DNA of 64,000 bases from Hypomyces perniciosus (Eukaryota > Ascomycota > Sordariomycetes > Hypocreales > Hypocreaceae). The notes below the pieces were generated by a model. That model saw only the letters and a program-made list of their open reading frames with translations. It was not told where the DNA came from and did no database searches. Each line of letters opens with the position of its first letter. Within the stretch, counting starts at the first letter, position 1. Below, piece after piece: positions 12,079-25,135 of this stretch. The stretch is from assembly GCA_008477525.1 (NCBI GenBank), contig SPDT01000006.1, positions 4,615,501 to 4,679,500 of the forward strand, read 5' to 3'. Made by a program: the position numbers and the translations under genes.

Positions 12079-15000
12079 CTTAACATACACCCCTGGGGAG
12101 GGCTGGCCCGCAAATTACCAAAAGGGGGGAGCCGTGGAGGCTGCGGGTAAAGAACGAGGCGTGCTGAAGCAGGCCGATGCGCGTGAACGGGCGGCTGCCG
12201 GAAGAGCGCTGCGATGGGAGTAGGATACAGTAGAATATCAGAGGCACTCGGGCAAAATCTGGCGCTTGGTGTGTCAGAGACGCGGAAGATTTGTAATCGT
12301 AAAGGGGGGAGGAGCATGGCATGGCATGGCATTGAGGCGAAGAGTCGCCGATAGAGGCGGTTTGGCCGAAAAGGCCAATTTCTGTCGTATTGGCGGCATT
12401 CCGCGGCAGATACGGTGATGGAAGGCGATGCAGGGGGATGGTAGCGGGATGGTGTTTTGATGTCAAGGCGCGCATCACCAGGTGGGGGGAAAGACTCACG
12501 ATGTGTGAAGCAATGGATCAGCCCAGAAGCTTCGATGGCGAGGCGAGGCGAAGCCGGGATCAGATGGATGTACGCGCAATAACAGCCGGGGAGATGACAG
12601 AATCAGCGTCGCAGTCGATGTCGTCTATCGTCGTGGTTGCCGCAGAGGGCCGTCGGCTGTCGATGGCTTCAGGAAGAGACCTGAGCCGGGTTTCGTGGTC
12701 GGTCGTCTGTCGTCGAGTGGAGCCGGCCAAGTGGCTGTATCGTCGCGTCTGGAAATCCGCACAGGGGATGAAAAACAAATATCGCCGTTCGTTCAGATGA
12801 GATGAGATGACGATGGAGGAGTCGTCGTCGTCGTTCGCGGGTTCGTCTGGGGTCGTCGTTGGTTGGACGGGGTCGCTTCTGAGGTGGAAGAGAGGCAGGC
12901 TTTTTTTTCACCGGCGAAGGGCGGGTGGGTTTTTTGTGTTGGGGCGACACTCGGTCGGCTCGCTCGCTGATAATAGCAGCAGTAGTGGTATAGTGGTATA
13001 GCGGTAGTGGTAACAGAGACAACAGGTGTCTGTCTGGGTCTGGTCGGCACAGCAGATCTGCACGTGGAGATCTCGTCGTCGGGGATTATTTCTTTATTCT
13101 CTCGCAATGGAAAAATGAAACCGGACAACAGTAAACGTCGTCTGTATCTCTTCAAAGAGTCTCGCTTTTTTGGCTGGTCGTGGATTTTTTTTCCTTTCGC
13201 CTTGGGTCAGGAGATGGAATGTGTAGGAGGTGCGTTTTCCGAGCCCAGTCAGGGATGTCTGATAATAGCGTCGTGTCTTGGAAGCGCGGCTGCTACAGGC
13301 CCAGCGAGCGTCGCCCAGCGTCGCCCAGCGCACTCTGTAGCCCACTAGCAGCCCCCAAATGCGCGAGCCGGATTCGTCACCTCCACTCCAGTGTTACTGT
13401 GGCCTCTCAGCAGCTTCTGCTCAGCCTCCCCGTCCCCGTCTGAAAAGTCACATCAAGTTTTCGGCCCCCGTCAGACCTCAGAGCCCCCCCTTTGCTAGCG
13501 GAACGATAGTCCATGGGTCCTCCCTGCTGCATCGTCTTCTAGCGTCGTGACCCGTCATGACCCTTTATTGGTTCCTTTGCCGGTATCTGCGAGCGGGCCC
13601 TAGCTTGGATGCAACATCCTCGTATACTACTCCGTACTACTATCACGATGTGGTGGTGGTGTTGAATGTTGAAACCTCTGGATAGCATTCTCGTCTTCCT
13701 CTTCTTCTCTCCTCTCTCCTCTTCTTTAATTATCCCGCATTTCCCCGTAGCCTGCCTATACATACTCTGTGATATTCCACATCTCCCTCTCATCGCCACG
13801 TCGTCCTACCATCGACAGCAGCCCAGCACTAGAAAACGCGGATGAATCTTGGATCGGGCCATGCAACCAGCAAACAGAGACAAACAAGGAACTTTGTCTC
13901 GGCCAATCGATCCGGCTCAGCACCAACAGCCCCGCCTCCAGGCACTGATCAAGCCATCCATCTCGGTCGAACCATTTTCGTACAGTGCCTCAAAGTCTTT
14001 CCGCCCAGTTGCCAAGTTGGTGCCAACCCCGACGCTCCCGTCATCGATCGGGTTTCCAAGATCTTCCGCTTTGAGACAAGAGGGGCTTGAAGTACAAGTA
14101 GTGAGTAGTATTGAATGCTAGTAGTAATAGGATATCATATGTATACCTAACCCACAGATTTGGAACAATACAGTTTGCGCCATCAGGTCACCTCATTCCA
14201 TCCGACTCGCAAACCCCCCGAATAGCTTATCTGCCCCTTGACAAAAAAAAGGAGTTAAAAAAGAAACCTCTTAAAGGAGACAACCCAATTTTCAGTCGAC
14301 TCTAATCGCGACGCCTCCGTGCATTAGCAGTTATAGGTTATTTACAGTAGTTGCCTGCGGACGACCCCGCCACCACCCCGCGTACATGATATGATGTTTC
14401 AACAAGAACAACACTCGTCCTGAGTATTTGGTGAGTCAGTCCTTGTTAGGAGCATTTGATCTAGCTAGGGATTTATAACCTACCAAAATTAACTATGAGC
14501 TTTCATTGAATTCAATTAAAAAAAAAGCTCGGCCAGATATTTATTGCTTCTGCCAGAGCTCACAAACAACCTTACACACATGGACGCCCACGTTTATGTA
14601 CCTACTAGAGCAATCATGCAAATGCAATGTATTTTTGAGGCGTTGTTTAGTCTCATAGCTCTGCTGAAACGACGATAGTACTTCGTAGAGACATGTCATG
14701 GTCAGCGAATAATCAAAGTCGACTTTCATAACGTACCCCGTACTTTTATACTCATTGATGGGTTGTCTAACATGGCTCATACTATCATATCAATCAATGA
14801 TCAAAAAAGGTTACTCTCACTGTATCAAGCAAGCCATAGTTATCCCAATCCTTACACATATCTACACTTGTCCACCTGGCTGCCGTCCAAGGCCCAGCTG
14901 TCTCCTCCTCGCCGCAAACGCCAGCGTTGATCATCATCATCTCTCTCCGCCCTTCAAAATACAAATTACTGGTGTATCAATATAAAACTCAATGCCCCCC

Positions 15001-15138
15001 CTCCCAACGCCAAGCTATACTGATGCTTGCATCAAAGCTCTCAGTTCCATCGGAAAAAGAAAGAAACAAAATCCCTTTGCCATGCCTTATAGTAGTAGTA
15101 CACCCTCGTCTCAAAACACACCAGCTTTAGGTAGGCGG
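12079..15138. other. 3-kb intergenic region between glc7 promoter and nto1 3' end
   Basis: The glc7 promoter and 5' UTR occupy the left part. A triplicated ATGGC unit lies at 12315-12332, a GTCGTC-rich stretch at 12822-12856, and the dispersed motif TACTCCGTAC at 13628-13637. Two overlapping frames of 80-90 codons at 13842-14121 contain no recognisable domain or splice continuation, and I do not call a gene. The right part contains the AT-rich nto1 3' flank. Confidence 0.45.
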
Positions 15139-18100
15139 CTACCGTCTCCTGGCCGGAGCTCTTCGTTTCTTCACCTTGCTCCCACCTTTGCTCTTAGAGT
15201 TACTGTTTGAAGAAGTCTCCTTTGCTTCCTCAGCATCCAGGACAGCAGCGGTGACGGTGTCATCAATGTCGATCCCGAGTCCGAGCCCCTTAAGTTCCTC
15301 GTCGTCAAGGTCCGTCAGGTCTTCGCTGAGCATTCGCACAGCGTCCCTGCCGGCAGCCCAATGCTCCCCAAGAACAGAGGTCCCCCGTGGCTTGTATGTT
15401 TTCAGGTACCAAAGCACACCTCCTTCCGACAGAGGATCAACCGGCTCCTTACCAAGACTTCCATTAGACTGTGGCGGTGTCGGTGGTCCCTCTTGAGATG
15501 GATGAGGCATCGAAACGTATCCCGTGGTATTGGGAGGCGTCTCTGATGCATCCATCTCATTTGTTAAAGGGTTCTTGGCATTGACCACTTCAATCATCTC
15601 CACGTCTCTTGAAGCCCCCCCAGTGACGATACTCAGTCCCACCGTACTGACTTCAATGTTGCCGCCATCCTCCTCCTCTTCATCCTCAACAGATTCCATC
15701 ACATCTCCATTGGAGGCTGCTTCACCACCAAGCTGCGACGTACCTTTGACATTGATTTGAGAAGGGACAGGGACATCGACCATGATCGTGTCTTCGCCTC
15801 CATCATCCTGCCCATCTCTCGCTGTGCTGCCAGGTCGTCGGCCAATGTCGATGCTGGCATCGATGATGCCTTCAATTTCCTTTTGCAGACTTTCATAAGG
15901 CTTGGTAGAAATCTCCGACTCCACTCGGACTGCAGTTTCGAGAAACGGCTGCACCGCCTTCAAAATTCGCTTGCCAAGCTTTCGACGCTCGCGAATGTCT
16001 GAAAAGGCAGACTTTATAGGAGACGTATCGGCTGCCTCAGAGGGTTCTGGGGATTCCGAGGATTGGGGAGGCGTCATGATGCCCTTGTTGATCGTTTCAC
16101 CAAGATCTTGGGCAAAAGTCACCGCGTTGACGTACAGCCGTTTCTCAACACCGGCTTGCAAGCTTGATAAGCCCTCCGCGAAAAGATCCTTGTCTAGTCT
16201 GTTGAACAGTCAGCAAGCCACAAATACATCATTCTTTTGAGTTGATCTTACGAAATAGCCTTCTCAATCGCCGGGACTAAGAGCTTTGCCGTTGGGAAGT
16301 AACATTCATCCACAAAGCCCTGCTCAAGTTCGGCCGCGTCCACCTTGATTTGCTCACGCTGCACGATGTCTTCTGAAAGCGTCTTGAGCTGCTCAAGCTC
16401 TTGAATGATGTTTTCTGCAAACTCGATTCGGCGGGCTAGTCTTGCCTTGCCGCTTGGGCCCATGGAAGCAAAGTTACGTCTTGTTAGCTCCATGGAAGAG
16501 AAAGATTCCATCTGTAATTGTAGGCGCTTGAGAAGCGCAGCGCCTCGACGTGCTTCTCGCTTCAGGGTCCAGTAGCGACACGCCTCGCTGAGATAATCCT
16601 TACGCTTCCTAAATGGAAATCGCTGGATAGACGCCTCAACGACGTCGAAAACAGCCTGAGGGATAATGGGTGCACCGGAAGGTAGTTTCCAGAGGTTCTT
16701 TGGAGCCTGGCCTTTCTTCTTGTCGCCGAAAATTGCCGAGTTCTTGGCCCCGGTCATCTGGCTTTCGTCTGGCGGGTGATCTGTGATGGCACTCCGGTGC
16801 TGTGCCGCGATGACATTGGCCATGGCCTGGCTATCTGCCCAAATGCGACCTCTCATGTTCCTCTTATAAAACTTCTTGGCGGTTCGTGTAGCTTGGTGAA
16901 CTTGATTCTCTGTTGCGTAGTCCGAAGGACAATGTCTGTCGCAGAATGCCTTGAGCACCATACCACCATCCAAGACGGCGAGAGTACCCTGGCTCGTTTT
17001 CATCTTAAGAAAGAGTCGGGCTCTTCTGGCACAGGTCACATGAAAGGCTTGGTAACAATTCTTGTTCCCACACTGAATGCAAGCGCCCATTCTCTGGCGG
17101 CAAATGTAGCAAGTCAGTTTCCACCTAGTCTTGGGAACTTTTTCCACATCCATCACGGGTTCCATGAATGTGTGGTTCCCCAAAGACACTTCAGGAATCC
17201 ACATCGCACAGAGCAGATGGGCCCACTTGGACGAGTTTGTTTGCTTGAATGCACCATCGGTATTTGGACAGAAAATGCAGGTCTAGAGTATTGGTGTTAG
17301 ACTTGGAAGATTGTAAATAGCATGATATCCGAAAGAATGAAGGCCTTACCGGTATTCCCCGACCACAGAGTTGACACTTTCGACAGAGCCACTGACCCTC
17401 CGGGATAAAAGGCACCCCATAGCATTCCTGGTGAACAGCAAGGTTGCACCCGTCGCAAAAGACAATAGCATTGGTATTCTCACAGTCACCATCATCGCAT
17501 ATCGCACATTTGCTGTCTGGTTCCTCGCCCCCTTGCGGCTCGCCATTAACGGCCACTGCGGAGCTAGATCTGGGACGATGCGTCTGCGGGGGTTTCGGGT
17601 TTGGTTTCGGTATTCGCTTTTCTAGAGCGTGCCACTCCTTTTCGATCTTGGTCATGGTGATTTCGAAAACCTCGCGTGTAATGGCTTCTAACTCGTTGTG
17701 CTTGCGCTGAGCATTGTACTGTTCAAGCCACATATCATCCTGCTCATCCATGTCGTACTCGACACGTCCGATTCTAGACTGATGAACATGCTCATCACTC
17801 ATAGTCGTGGTGAACTGATCCATATCGTCTTCTATGTTGCCATCGATGGCCTTTATCAGGGTGCGCTCGGGACGAATGAAGTTGTCGCTCTCTTGATAGC
17901 CGACATTACTCATCGCCTTGTCGACATAACGCGCCTGGCCAAACGTTTTGCTCTCGAACAATTCAATGCGATTCGTCCTTCTATATGAGGGTTGTTTCAA
18001 GTCGAGCCGCTCCTTGGGAGTCTGGTTCTGTATCGGGAGTATCTTGGGAGTCTTCGGGGTGATGGCAAAATCAATAGGGCGGGCGTTGTGAAAGGTAACG

Positions 18101-18819
18101 ACGTCGCGTGCTGATCGACGGGGACGCCTTGATGGTGTGCCACTCGTAGAATCGAACGAGTCCGCCTCAGCGGCGCGTCCCTGGGGATTTGGAGTATTGC
18201 CCGTGGAAGCAGGATTGACGGATTTGGAGGGTGTCATGGAACCGTTGAGGGGTGAACCTGGAGCATCCGCTGCAGGTGTATCCGGTGTTTCCTGTACAAC
18301 ACCGTCGACATCGTCCGCCGGAAATATCAAGAATGGTCGTTCAATATCAAGGTTGGGATGGAACTCTTCCCAACTGCGCTCCTCGCGGGGTTTGTAATCC
18401 TCTGCCTGCTTGACAGACGCAGCCATGGCCGCAGCAGACCCCCATCGCATTTCATCAGCATCCACATCGTCATTGGCAGTGGCTCTGGTTCGCGTGCTTC
18501 TTTCTCGCCGCGGAGGCAACGATGGCGACGTTCCATTGAGGGCGAGTCGAGCGGCAGTTCGAGATCGGGAGGCCGTAGCCGGTCCGGCCGTGTCGGGCGT
18601 TTGAATCGATTCAGGGTCCAAGAATCGTCCGCCACCACCTGGGCCCCCCGGGATATAGCGACGTCTTTTGGGCGGCGGTTCAGTTGCTGGTACTGCGGCC
18701 GCGGCCGCGGCTGCGAGGGAGGCTTGTCGTGCGGCACGCGCAGCGTTGGTGGTGCCGGGCGGACGACCTCTGCGCCGCCCCGTAGGAGTTCGACGAGGTG
18801 TAGGCGAAGCTGGAGCCAT
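15139..18819 (-). CDS. nto1: Nto1/BRPF-type PHD-zinc-knuckle-PHD protein (histone acetyltransferase complex scaffold)
   Basis: Scaffold subunit of a MYST-type H3 acetyltransferase complex (yeast NuA3 Nto1, animal BRPF). The CDS is complement(15139..16198, 16252..17282, 17350..18819), giving about 1186 residues. The N-terminus is basic and Pro-rich with an AT-hook-like RRGRPPG. An enhancer-of-polycomb-like segment (RPERTLIKAIDGNIEDDMDQF through LEAITREVFE) lies at roughly 340-430. A first PHD finger (CAICDDGDC...CDGCNLAVHQECYG) is at about 450-487, then a zinc knuckle that spans the first intron, then an extended PHD (CYICRQRMGACIQC...CFDRHC-like). The last third is acidic, Ser/Pro-rich and ends in the basic tract KKRRAPARRR. 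I see no clear canonical bromodomain. Introns are 67 and 53 bp and preserve frame. Nuclear. Confidence 0.9.
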
Positions 18820-21102
18820 GGTTTTCCGCGGCGACTCCGATTTAGCGACTTCTTTTTCGTTCTGGCTGGCGCAAAAGGGCGTAGATCACGGCGGAGGGAG
18901 GGTGGCGCGCGCGAGCTTATCGAGGGGTTCGGGGAAGTCGCCGTGCATTTGATGGCCCCAAACAAGCAGTACAAACACCACGTATCATATGGCAAAGTTA
19001 CAGGCCGAAAAGAGGCCTCGTTGGCGGGCTGTCGATGGATGTTAGCAGCATCAGGGGACGACGTGACGTCGGCTGGCGGCTCTGCATTTCGGGGGCGAGC
19101 GAAAAACAGACAACGCGTGAAGGCGAGCGCACGGACCATCCTGCCTTGCGACATGCATCTCTAGGCTTAGTCATCGCATTGCACCTCGCTTGTTCGCTTT
19201 TGGACAAGTGCACAGTTTTAAGCTTGATCTGGGGAAAATGGCAAAAAGGACGTGGAAGCATCATTTGGCAATCAATCAATTCTTTTCTCCCGCTAGCTAA
19301 CCCCGGTCATTTCGTCGACGCGCCGTTACACCAGATCTCGAGATCGATCCTAAGGGTTCGCAGGTGGCACTCAGGGCGGAGCCGTCTGGGCTTAGCAATC
19401 CATTGATCGATCCAACACTAGGCACGGAGTACTCGTATGAAGTTCCAAACCTCAATCTGGGGTAATATGCGTGTGTGGATCAATTGCTCTGCTTTTCACT
19501 CAGGCATCCGAATCCGTCCCCGCTTTCTGTTTCTGCAAAGACTATGAAAATGAGGTTTGATGGATATCGCACGCGGCGGTAAGCCAATCACGCCTCGCCC
19601 CGTCAGAGAGCTGCTTTGATGTGATGCACGGCAGCAGCGGTCAGGATCTTTATGTAAAATAACGCTGCCGCATGCAAGATCTCGGCTCGGGATGTCATCT
19701 TAGATCTGCTGCCTAACACTACATACATACGAAGTACATACAAGAAGAGATCCATCCAGCTGTTCCCCGCTCGTACCTACATAAGCTTGGGCATCCACCA
19801 GGCCCCAAGGACGGCCACGATGACGGCGTGGCTATTCTCGGGGTTGCCGCGGCCCGTCTTCCCAGCCAGGCGACTAATGAAGCCCTGGCCTCCTCTTTAG
19901 ATCTACTCTATAGATAGGGTGCGAGTCTTCAAGTTGACAATGACCGCCCCTGTCAGGCAGTTCTGCCTCTCAAGCCATGTGAAAATATGTTGTGGAAGGG
20001 TCCTGGGAGCTTCTGCTATTCGCACCTATTTATTCCCTTCCTGTGTGTTGTGACGCCATAGTGCCTGCGAAAATCACCGCCGACGAAGGAGCTGGACGGC
20101 CCTGACATTTCGGCGATGGCTCTCTGCTAATGACGATAAATCGGCGTACTTGTCAATGGTTTCTTGAGAAAGGATCCATACTACGTAACTAACAATGCAT
20201 TTGCGAAATATCAATGCGACGACTAGTGACATAGAATATTTGGGCAACGTCTTGGCCATACTCTTCGATCACCAACATACCGATGATCACGCTGTTCAAT
20301 CACAGGAACAGCGTCAAAGCTAGGACCCTATACTACAGCAATCGACAGCAGGGACCAACTCACTTACGTATGCACATATAGACATACATCGTCGCGTTCA
20401 AGTGGATTTAAGATGGACGGACCAATTAACCAGGAATTCGCGTGTATTATCATTCTTCCTCCCGCGGCAGGCAAATCCATTCACTGTTCATCACAGCCAT
20501 CTCCATGCTAAAGATGCTCGCGAGAAAAAGAGCCGGGCCTTGGAAGCAACAGATGGTAGGCCCAAAGCCACAAGTGAAATGCTAACAACGTGGCCTACTT
20601 CTCCAGAACGCCGTTTCCAAACCAAAACGAGGAACAAATTGCACAAGAAAACCGAGAAGCAATGGCCACTCTCACAGAGAAATGACCATGCTTAGACAAA
20701 CAAACCATGTTCCCTCCATACAGAACAGATGATGCTTTTTATCCTTTCCGACACCTCTCTACACACACCATGTGAAAGGATGCTTCATGAAGCCAAGTAG
20801 AAACCAAAGGGTCCATCAGGGACCCTACAAAAAAAATCTCTTTCCTATACCTGAACGCCATAGTCGCTATGCTCCGTAATAAGTCGGTATCAATCAAACT
20901 CTCAATCCACTAAAATAACAATGAAGCAAATGATAGGCGATAGTTCTCCCGAACCAGCCTGGAGAAGCGAAATTATGCCAATAGAGTGGTGACATCCGAA
21001 GAGGATCAAAAGATGCAATGGGTATCGGGGGGTATCATTCAGTGTACTGTGTGTGCTCCAGGTCCGGGTGTCCTGGATTCAGAGCCCTGTGTGAAGCCAG
21101 CC
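18820..21102. other. Intergenic: nto1 5' flank and LRR-gene 3' flank
   Basis: No gene is supported over 2.3 kb. The nto1 promoter is GC-rich. A CACGGAGTACTCG copy of the dispersed motif lies near 19422. Short open frames (for example 20402-20695) lack domain content and are not called. Confidence 0.45.
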
Positions 21103-23727
21103 CTAAGGGTGACCGCTGTGGACGGCTTGCACAGGCGGTGCATGATGATGATGGGTGGTGTGGGCTGCTAAGAGAGCAGCAGTGGTGGTAGGGATGGCAG
21201 AGGGACTGTAGGGATTGTTGGTGTCCCAACTTTCCTCGCTCAACACGCTGAGATAGCCGTTGCCAACTTTGTCACGAAGAGCCTCGATTTTGCGACGATA
21301 AATCTCGCCGCTTGCATCCCAATCTTGGGATTCCCTCCAATCCTGCTGGGAATCACCTGCATTAAAGGTCTGTTGGTGATGAGAGTTTATGCTGGCATCC
21401 GTGCGTGGCTTTGCTAGGGAGGCTGCGTTATTGCTTTTGCGAGTCTCCGTCAAGACTATGGGTGAGAGGAGCTGAGGTTCAGGTAGTTGAGAGATCTGGT
21501 AGCCTCCTTCCAATGAATCGGACACAGCTGGAGTGGTGGGCTGCGATTGTGTGCCTCGCACATCTATGGAGGTGGGTACTGGACCTTTGTCACCACTGGA
21601 GAGCTCAACAATACGCCTCTTTGGAGTTCTTCGACGACGCGTCGAGCTAGTGTTGGTTTCGCTGGTGACGGCCTTGGGGACTGGCCTCTCCTTGCGCAGC
21701 ACTGCCGGCTCTTTCGCGGCGCCATAGATGATGGCAGGCTTGCTTACGTCAACAGTAGGGATCTCGGCAGCTTTGGGTTTCACGACCGGAACAGACTCTG
21801 GGATTGGGACTCGATCCACTAGCAATCGTTTTTCAGAAGAGCTGGGACCGGCACCATCAATGATGATGTCTTCGGTGAATCCAGGAGTTGTCCGGAAGAG
21901 GTTGAAAATGGCCACACGGTAATCCTTATAGGTACGAGTGAATGGGTTTCCTTCTACCCAAATCTCGCGAATATCTGGTATTCCAGTCAGGCGTGCAAGT
22001 TCCTTGGGGTCCGTCAGGCGGTTATCTCTTAGGTCCAGTCTTTCCAGGGGATACAGCTTCTCGATTCCAGCCAGAGATTGGAGTCTATTGGCTCGTAGAT
22101 TTAGAGCAGTGATTGCTGGCAGCGGGTTGCGAGTCAGGGAATGCAGGGAGTCAATCATGCATTGTGACAAATTTAATGCGCGGAGCGCTGTGAGAGTAGC
22201 AAGACTGTCCGGAATCTGGCTAAAGAGGTTGGAGGAGAGGTCGAGTGAGTACAGCGTATTGGAAAGTGGAGCCAAACTGGCTGAGGGTATTGAGGTCATG
22301 GAATTGTCCGCTAAGCTCAGATGTCTTAGGAAACGCCACTTGGATGAAGGCAACATGCCCATGGCCAAAAGATTGCCTGAGCTTCCTCTGGAGTGGTGAT
22401 GGTACCAGGAATCGGAAAGGCTGGAGTTGGAGCTCCCAGACCCAGAGCGTCTGATCCTTTGCTGTGACCGGACATGGCTAGAATGATTACGAGAGCTGGG
22501 TGGCCTAGGTGGGGAGTTGCTTCTTGGGCGGGATCCCTTGCCTGGAGACTGATGAATGTCATCTGTGTCTTGTCCCCGGACGGTCTTTCGGGATCCGTCC
22601 GATGTATTGCCGTCTTCGACAGCAGGTTCACTAGGTGTCATTGAGCCAACGCGGAGCTCGACTAGAGATGTTCGAGGATCGGGGGAACCAGGGGCAGATA
22701 CCGACCGGGAAAGCTCGCGATGTGGCATGGGAGGGCTCTTCCGAGGACTGTGGCTTCCGCCCCAGGGAATTGTGGGAGAAGCCTGCGCCTTAGAAGTCCG
22801 GCGGCGTCTCTTATCCATATCGTCCAAGACTATGTCAATCAGGATATCAGCAGGGTCTTCGATACCGGCATGCCTGAGCGTAAGTGATCGGAGCTGGTCT
22901 GCAAGTCGATCCCAGCCGAAAAATTGGCGGAAGTCGATGTGGCTGACCTCAAGAGCCTGAAGATTCTTAAAGACGTAAAGAGGAACTGCGGAATCAAAGG
23001 GAAACTCCTCGTAGCCCTTGATTAGACGCGCACGCCAGTCAGGAGCCAAGCGGAGGCACGGAATCTTGGTGAAAGCCGAATAGAGGTACTTCATGTCGGC
23101 TTCAAGAGCAGCCTTTTGACGCTCGGTCCTCGCGGCAGAGATGCTCGCGCCAATACCGAAGCTCGTCCACAAAGCAGACATGCCAGACATGACGCTTCGT
23201 ATGCTGGAGACGGAATGGATGGAGCCAACTTCTGAGTTGTGACTCCTGGAGCGTTGGGTATTGCTCAGAAACGACACATAGTTTGCGGATGAGGAACTGT
23301 CGTGCAGATCCTCCAAGCGAACTTTCATAGGGCCCACGTTGATACTCAACTCTTCGAAGCGAGAGAGGAGGTAGAAGAGATGATGGGGCGTGAGAGCCAG
23401 TTTCGCGGACTTGACATTGTGGGAGGTAAAGCTCAAGGATCCAAGCGAAAAAGCTGCTGCTAGGGAGCTCGTAGTAGAAGACGCGGTGGATGGGCGATCG
23501 GGGAAGGTAGGAGATTGTGAGAGCGAGACGGTACTCGTGCTCTGGGAGGTTCGGTGACGCACTTCGCGACGTTGGAATTGCAATGCGTTGGCAAGAGCCT
23601 TTTCGTGTGTTCGCACGAAGGCAGCCAATTGCTATAGATATCGTTAGCCTCAACTCTCCTGCTACAATAGAAGCCTAACGGGAGCAATGCATACCTTTAT
23701 GAACAGCCCTCCGTCTTCTGAATCCAT
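21103..23727 (-). CDS. Leucine-rich-repeat protein with Ser-rich central linker
   Basis: The CDS is complement(21103..23631, 23695..23727), giving 853 residues. The short first exon reads MDSEDGGLFIK and joins QLAAFVRTHEKALANAL across a 63-bp intron, a start that resembles conserved fungal LRR proteins. Residues 1-260 form a helical N-terminal domain. Residues about 300-420 are a Ser/Pro/Arg-rich linker. Five or so LRR units follow (LRHLSLADNSMTSIP, LYSLDLSSNLFSQIP, LRALNLSQCMIDSL, ITALNLRANRLQSL, LERLDLRDNRLTD), capped by IWVEGNPFTRTYKDYR, an LRR-cap-like motif. The last 200 residues are low complexity. Such proteins act as interaction scaffolds; no specific partner can be named. It is not an adenylate cyclase or a Ras-scaffold family member by any motif I can see. 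Confidence 0.85.
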
Positions 23728-25106
23728 TTTTACGCAAGTTCGGGCATCGGGGGCAGAACGGTCGGGAAAGATTTTATGATTCGTCGGGAAGAACGGTAGA
23801 GGAGCGTCGTGAGTAATTGGGTTGGATAAGGCAACCCGTTGGAAATTTCACAAATCGACTCGCAGCTGGATGACCTCGAGGAATGCGAATGAAGCACACT
23901 GCATCGGTTAGTTAGCGATGAAAAGGCGGAAGTGTCAATATTTGTCCGTGCAATGTGAAAAGTCGGAGAAGAAAATTTGATCCCCGTCCAGGAGGCATAT
24001 AACTTCGGGTGTGAGAAAAAGTGGGCGGTAGTGAAGGTGGCACATTTCACAGAAGCATAACAAACTCAGACATCCGGGGCAAGACAGACAGGCATAAAGG
24101 AGGTGTATTGATAGATCGCACAGCCTCGCAAGTTGATGTACGCAGAGCCTTTGCCGCACCAGCGTCCGAACACAACCATGGAACACAAACGACGAGGCAG
24201 CGGGAGACAGCGGTTGAGCAACGACAGACCAAAACGACAGGAACAACGAGTATTCGTTCGTAGCGACCACTGTTCACCAGTTGCAACGCAACACGGACGA
24301 GCGTCTGCGAGGAAGTTGTACGCGGAAAGGCCAATGAAGAGCACGGTGGAACGTCGAGGAGGAGGATGAGGCAGATTCGTCGGGATTTCTGGGTTCCAAG
24401 AGCAGAGGTGAAAAGGGCGTCGAGGACGAGGCGGACGAGGCAGCAAGCGATAAAACGACGACGAAGCAAAAATAACAGCAACAATAAAGCACCGTTGACT
24501 CACCTCGCCACCAGAACGGAGGATTTGGCCAGGCGATGATTCGCAAGAGAGAAGAAAGAGAAAAAAAAAAAAACAGATAATATGCCCAGCGGGGGCCCTC
24601 GGGGAACGACAGCGAAAGGGCTGGTCGTCGTTGGATCGCGAAAGCAAAAACCAAACGACTCTCGACTCAGACACCTTTCTTGGCGAGGCTTCACGCAGAA
24701 GGCCAGGCGTTGTCGTGAGAAGGCTTGCAACCCGTCCCGTAATCGCGCAGGGCGGCGGTTGAAGCAGTTCAGGTCAGGAAAGGGTCCGACAAAAAATGGA
24801 GGGGTCTCCTGCGGATAGAGGTCTCTAATAACAAAGCGCCTGCCCAGCGACTGTGGAGCCTCCCAGCCCTTGTCCCTGTCGCCTGTCTACGGGGCCCTGT
24901 GCCCAGTCGAAGGTGCTGATTGGGGGGGGGTCACAGGTCTCTCATAGGCGGGCTGGGTGGTGGGCCGGCCAAGTACCCGGTACTTTGGCCACCCTGCCAA
25001 CCCTGTTGGAGAGGCTGAGGCTACAGGTGTAATTGGAAGGCCCGCCAGTGAGGTGATCAAGGCTCAGGCCGCTGTTAGTGCTGTTCTGTGCGCAACAGCC
25101 TAGCAA

Positions 25107-25135
25107 CCAGCAACAGCAGCAACAGCAACAACAGC
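25107..25135 (+). repeat. CAG/CAA trinucleotide repeat
   Basis: About nine CAR codons in a row. Such tracts often encode Gln in fungal regulators, but the surrounding frame carries no domain, so it is treated as a microsatellite. Confidence 0.6.

Noticed and set aside
13842..14121. Two overlapping frames of 80-90 codons downstream of the glc7 promoter
   Set aside because: Both frames are equally open, neither has a domain, and no exon continuation was found.
24066..24674. A 202-codon open frame on the minus strand upstream of the LRR gene
   Set aside because: Phe/Leu/Ser/Arg-rich composition comes from T/C-rich DNA. Several overlapping frames are equally open and no domain is visible; it is more likely promoter or 5' UTR.
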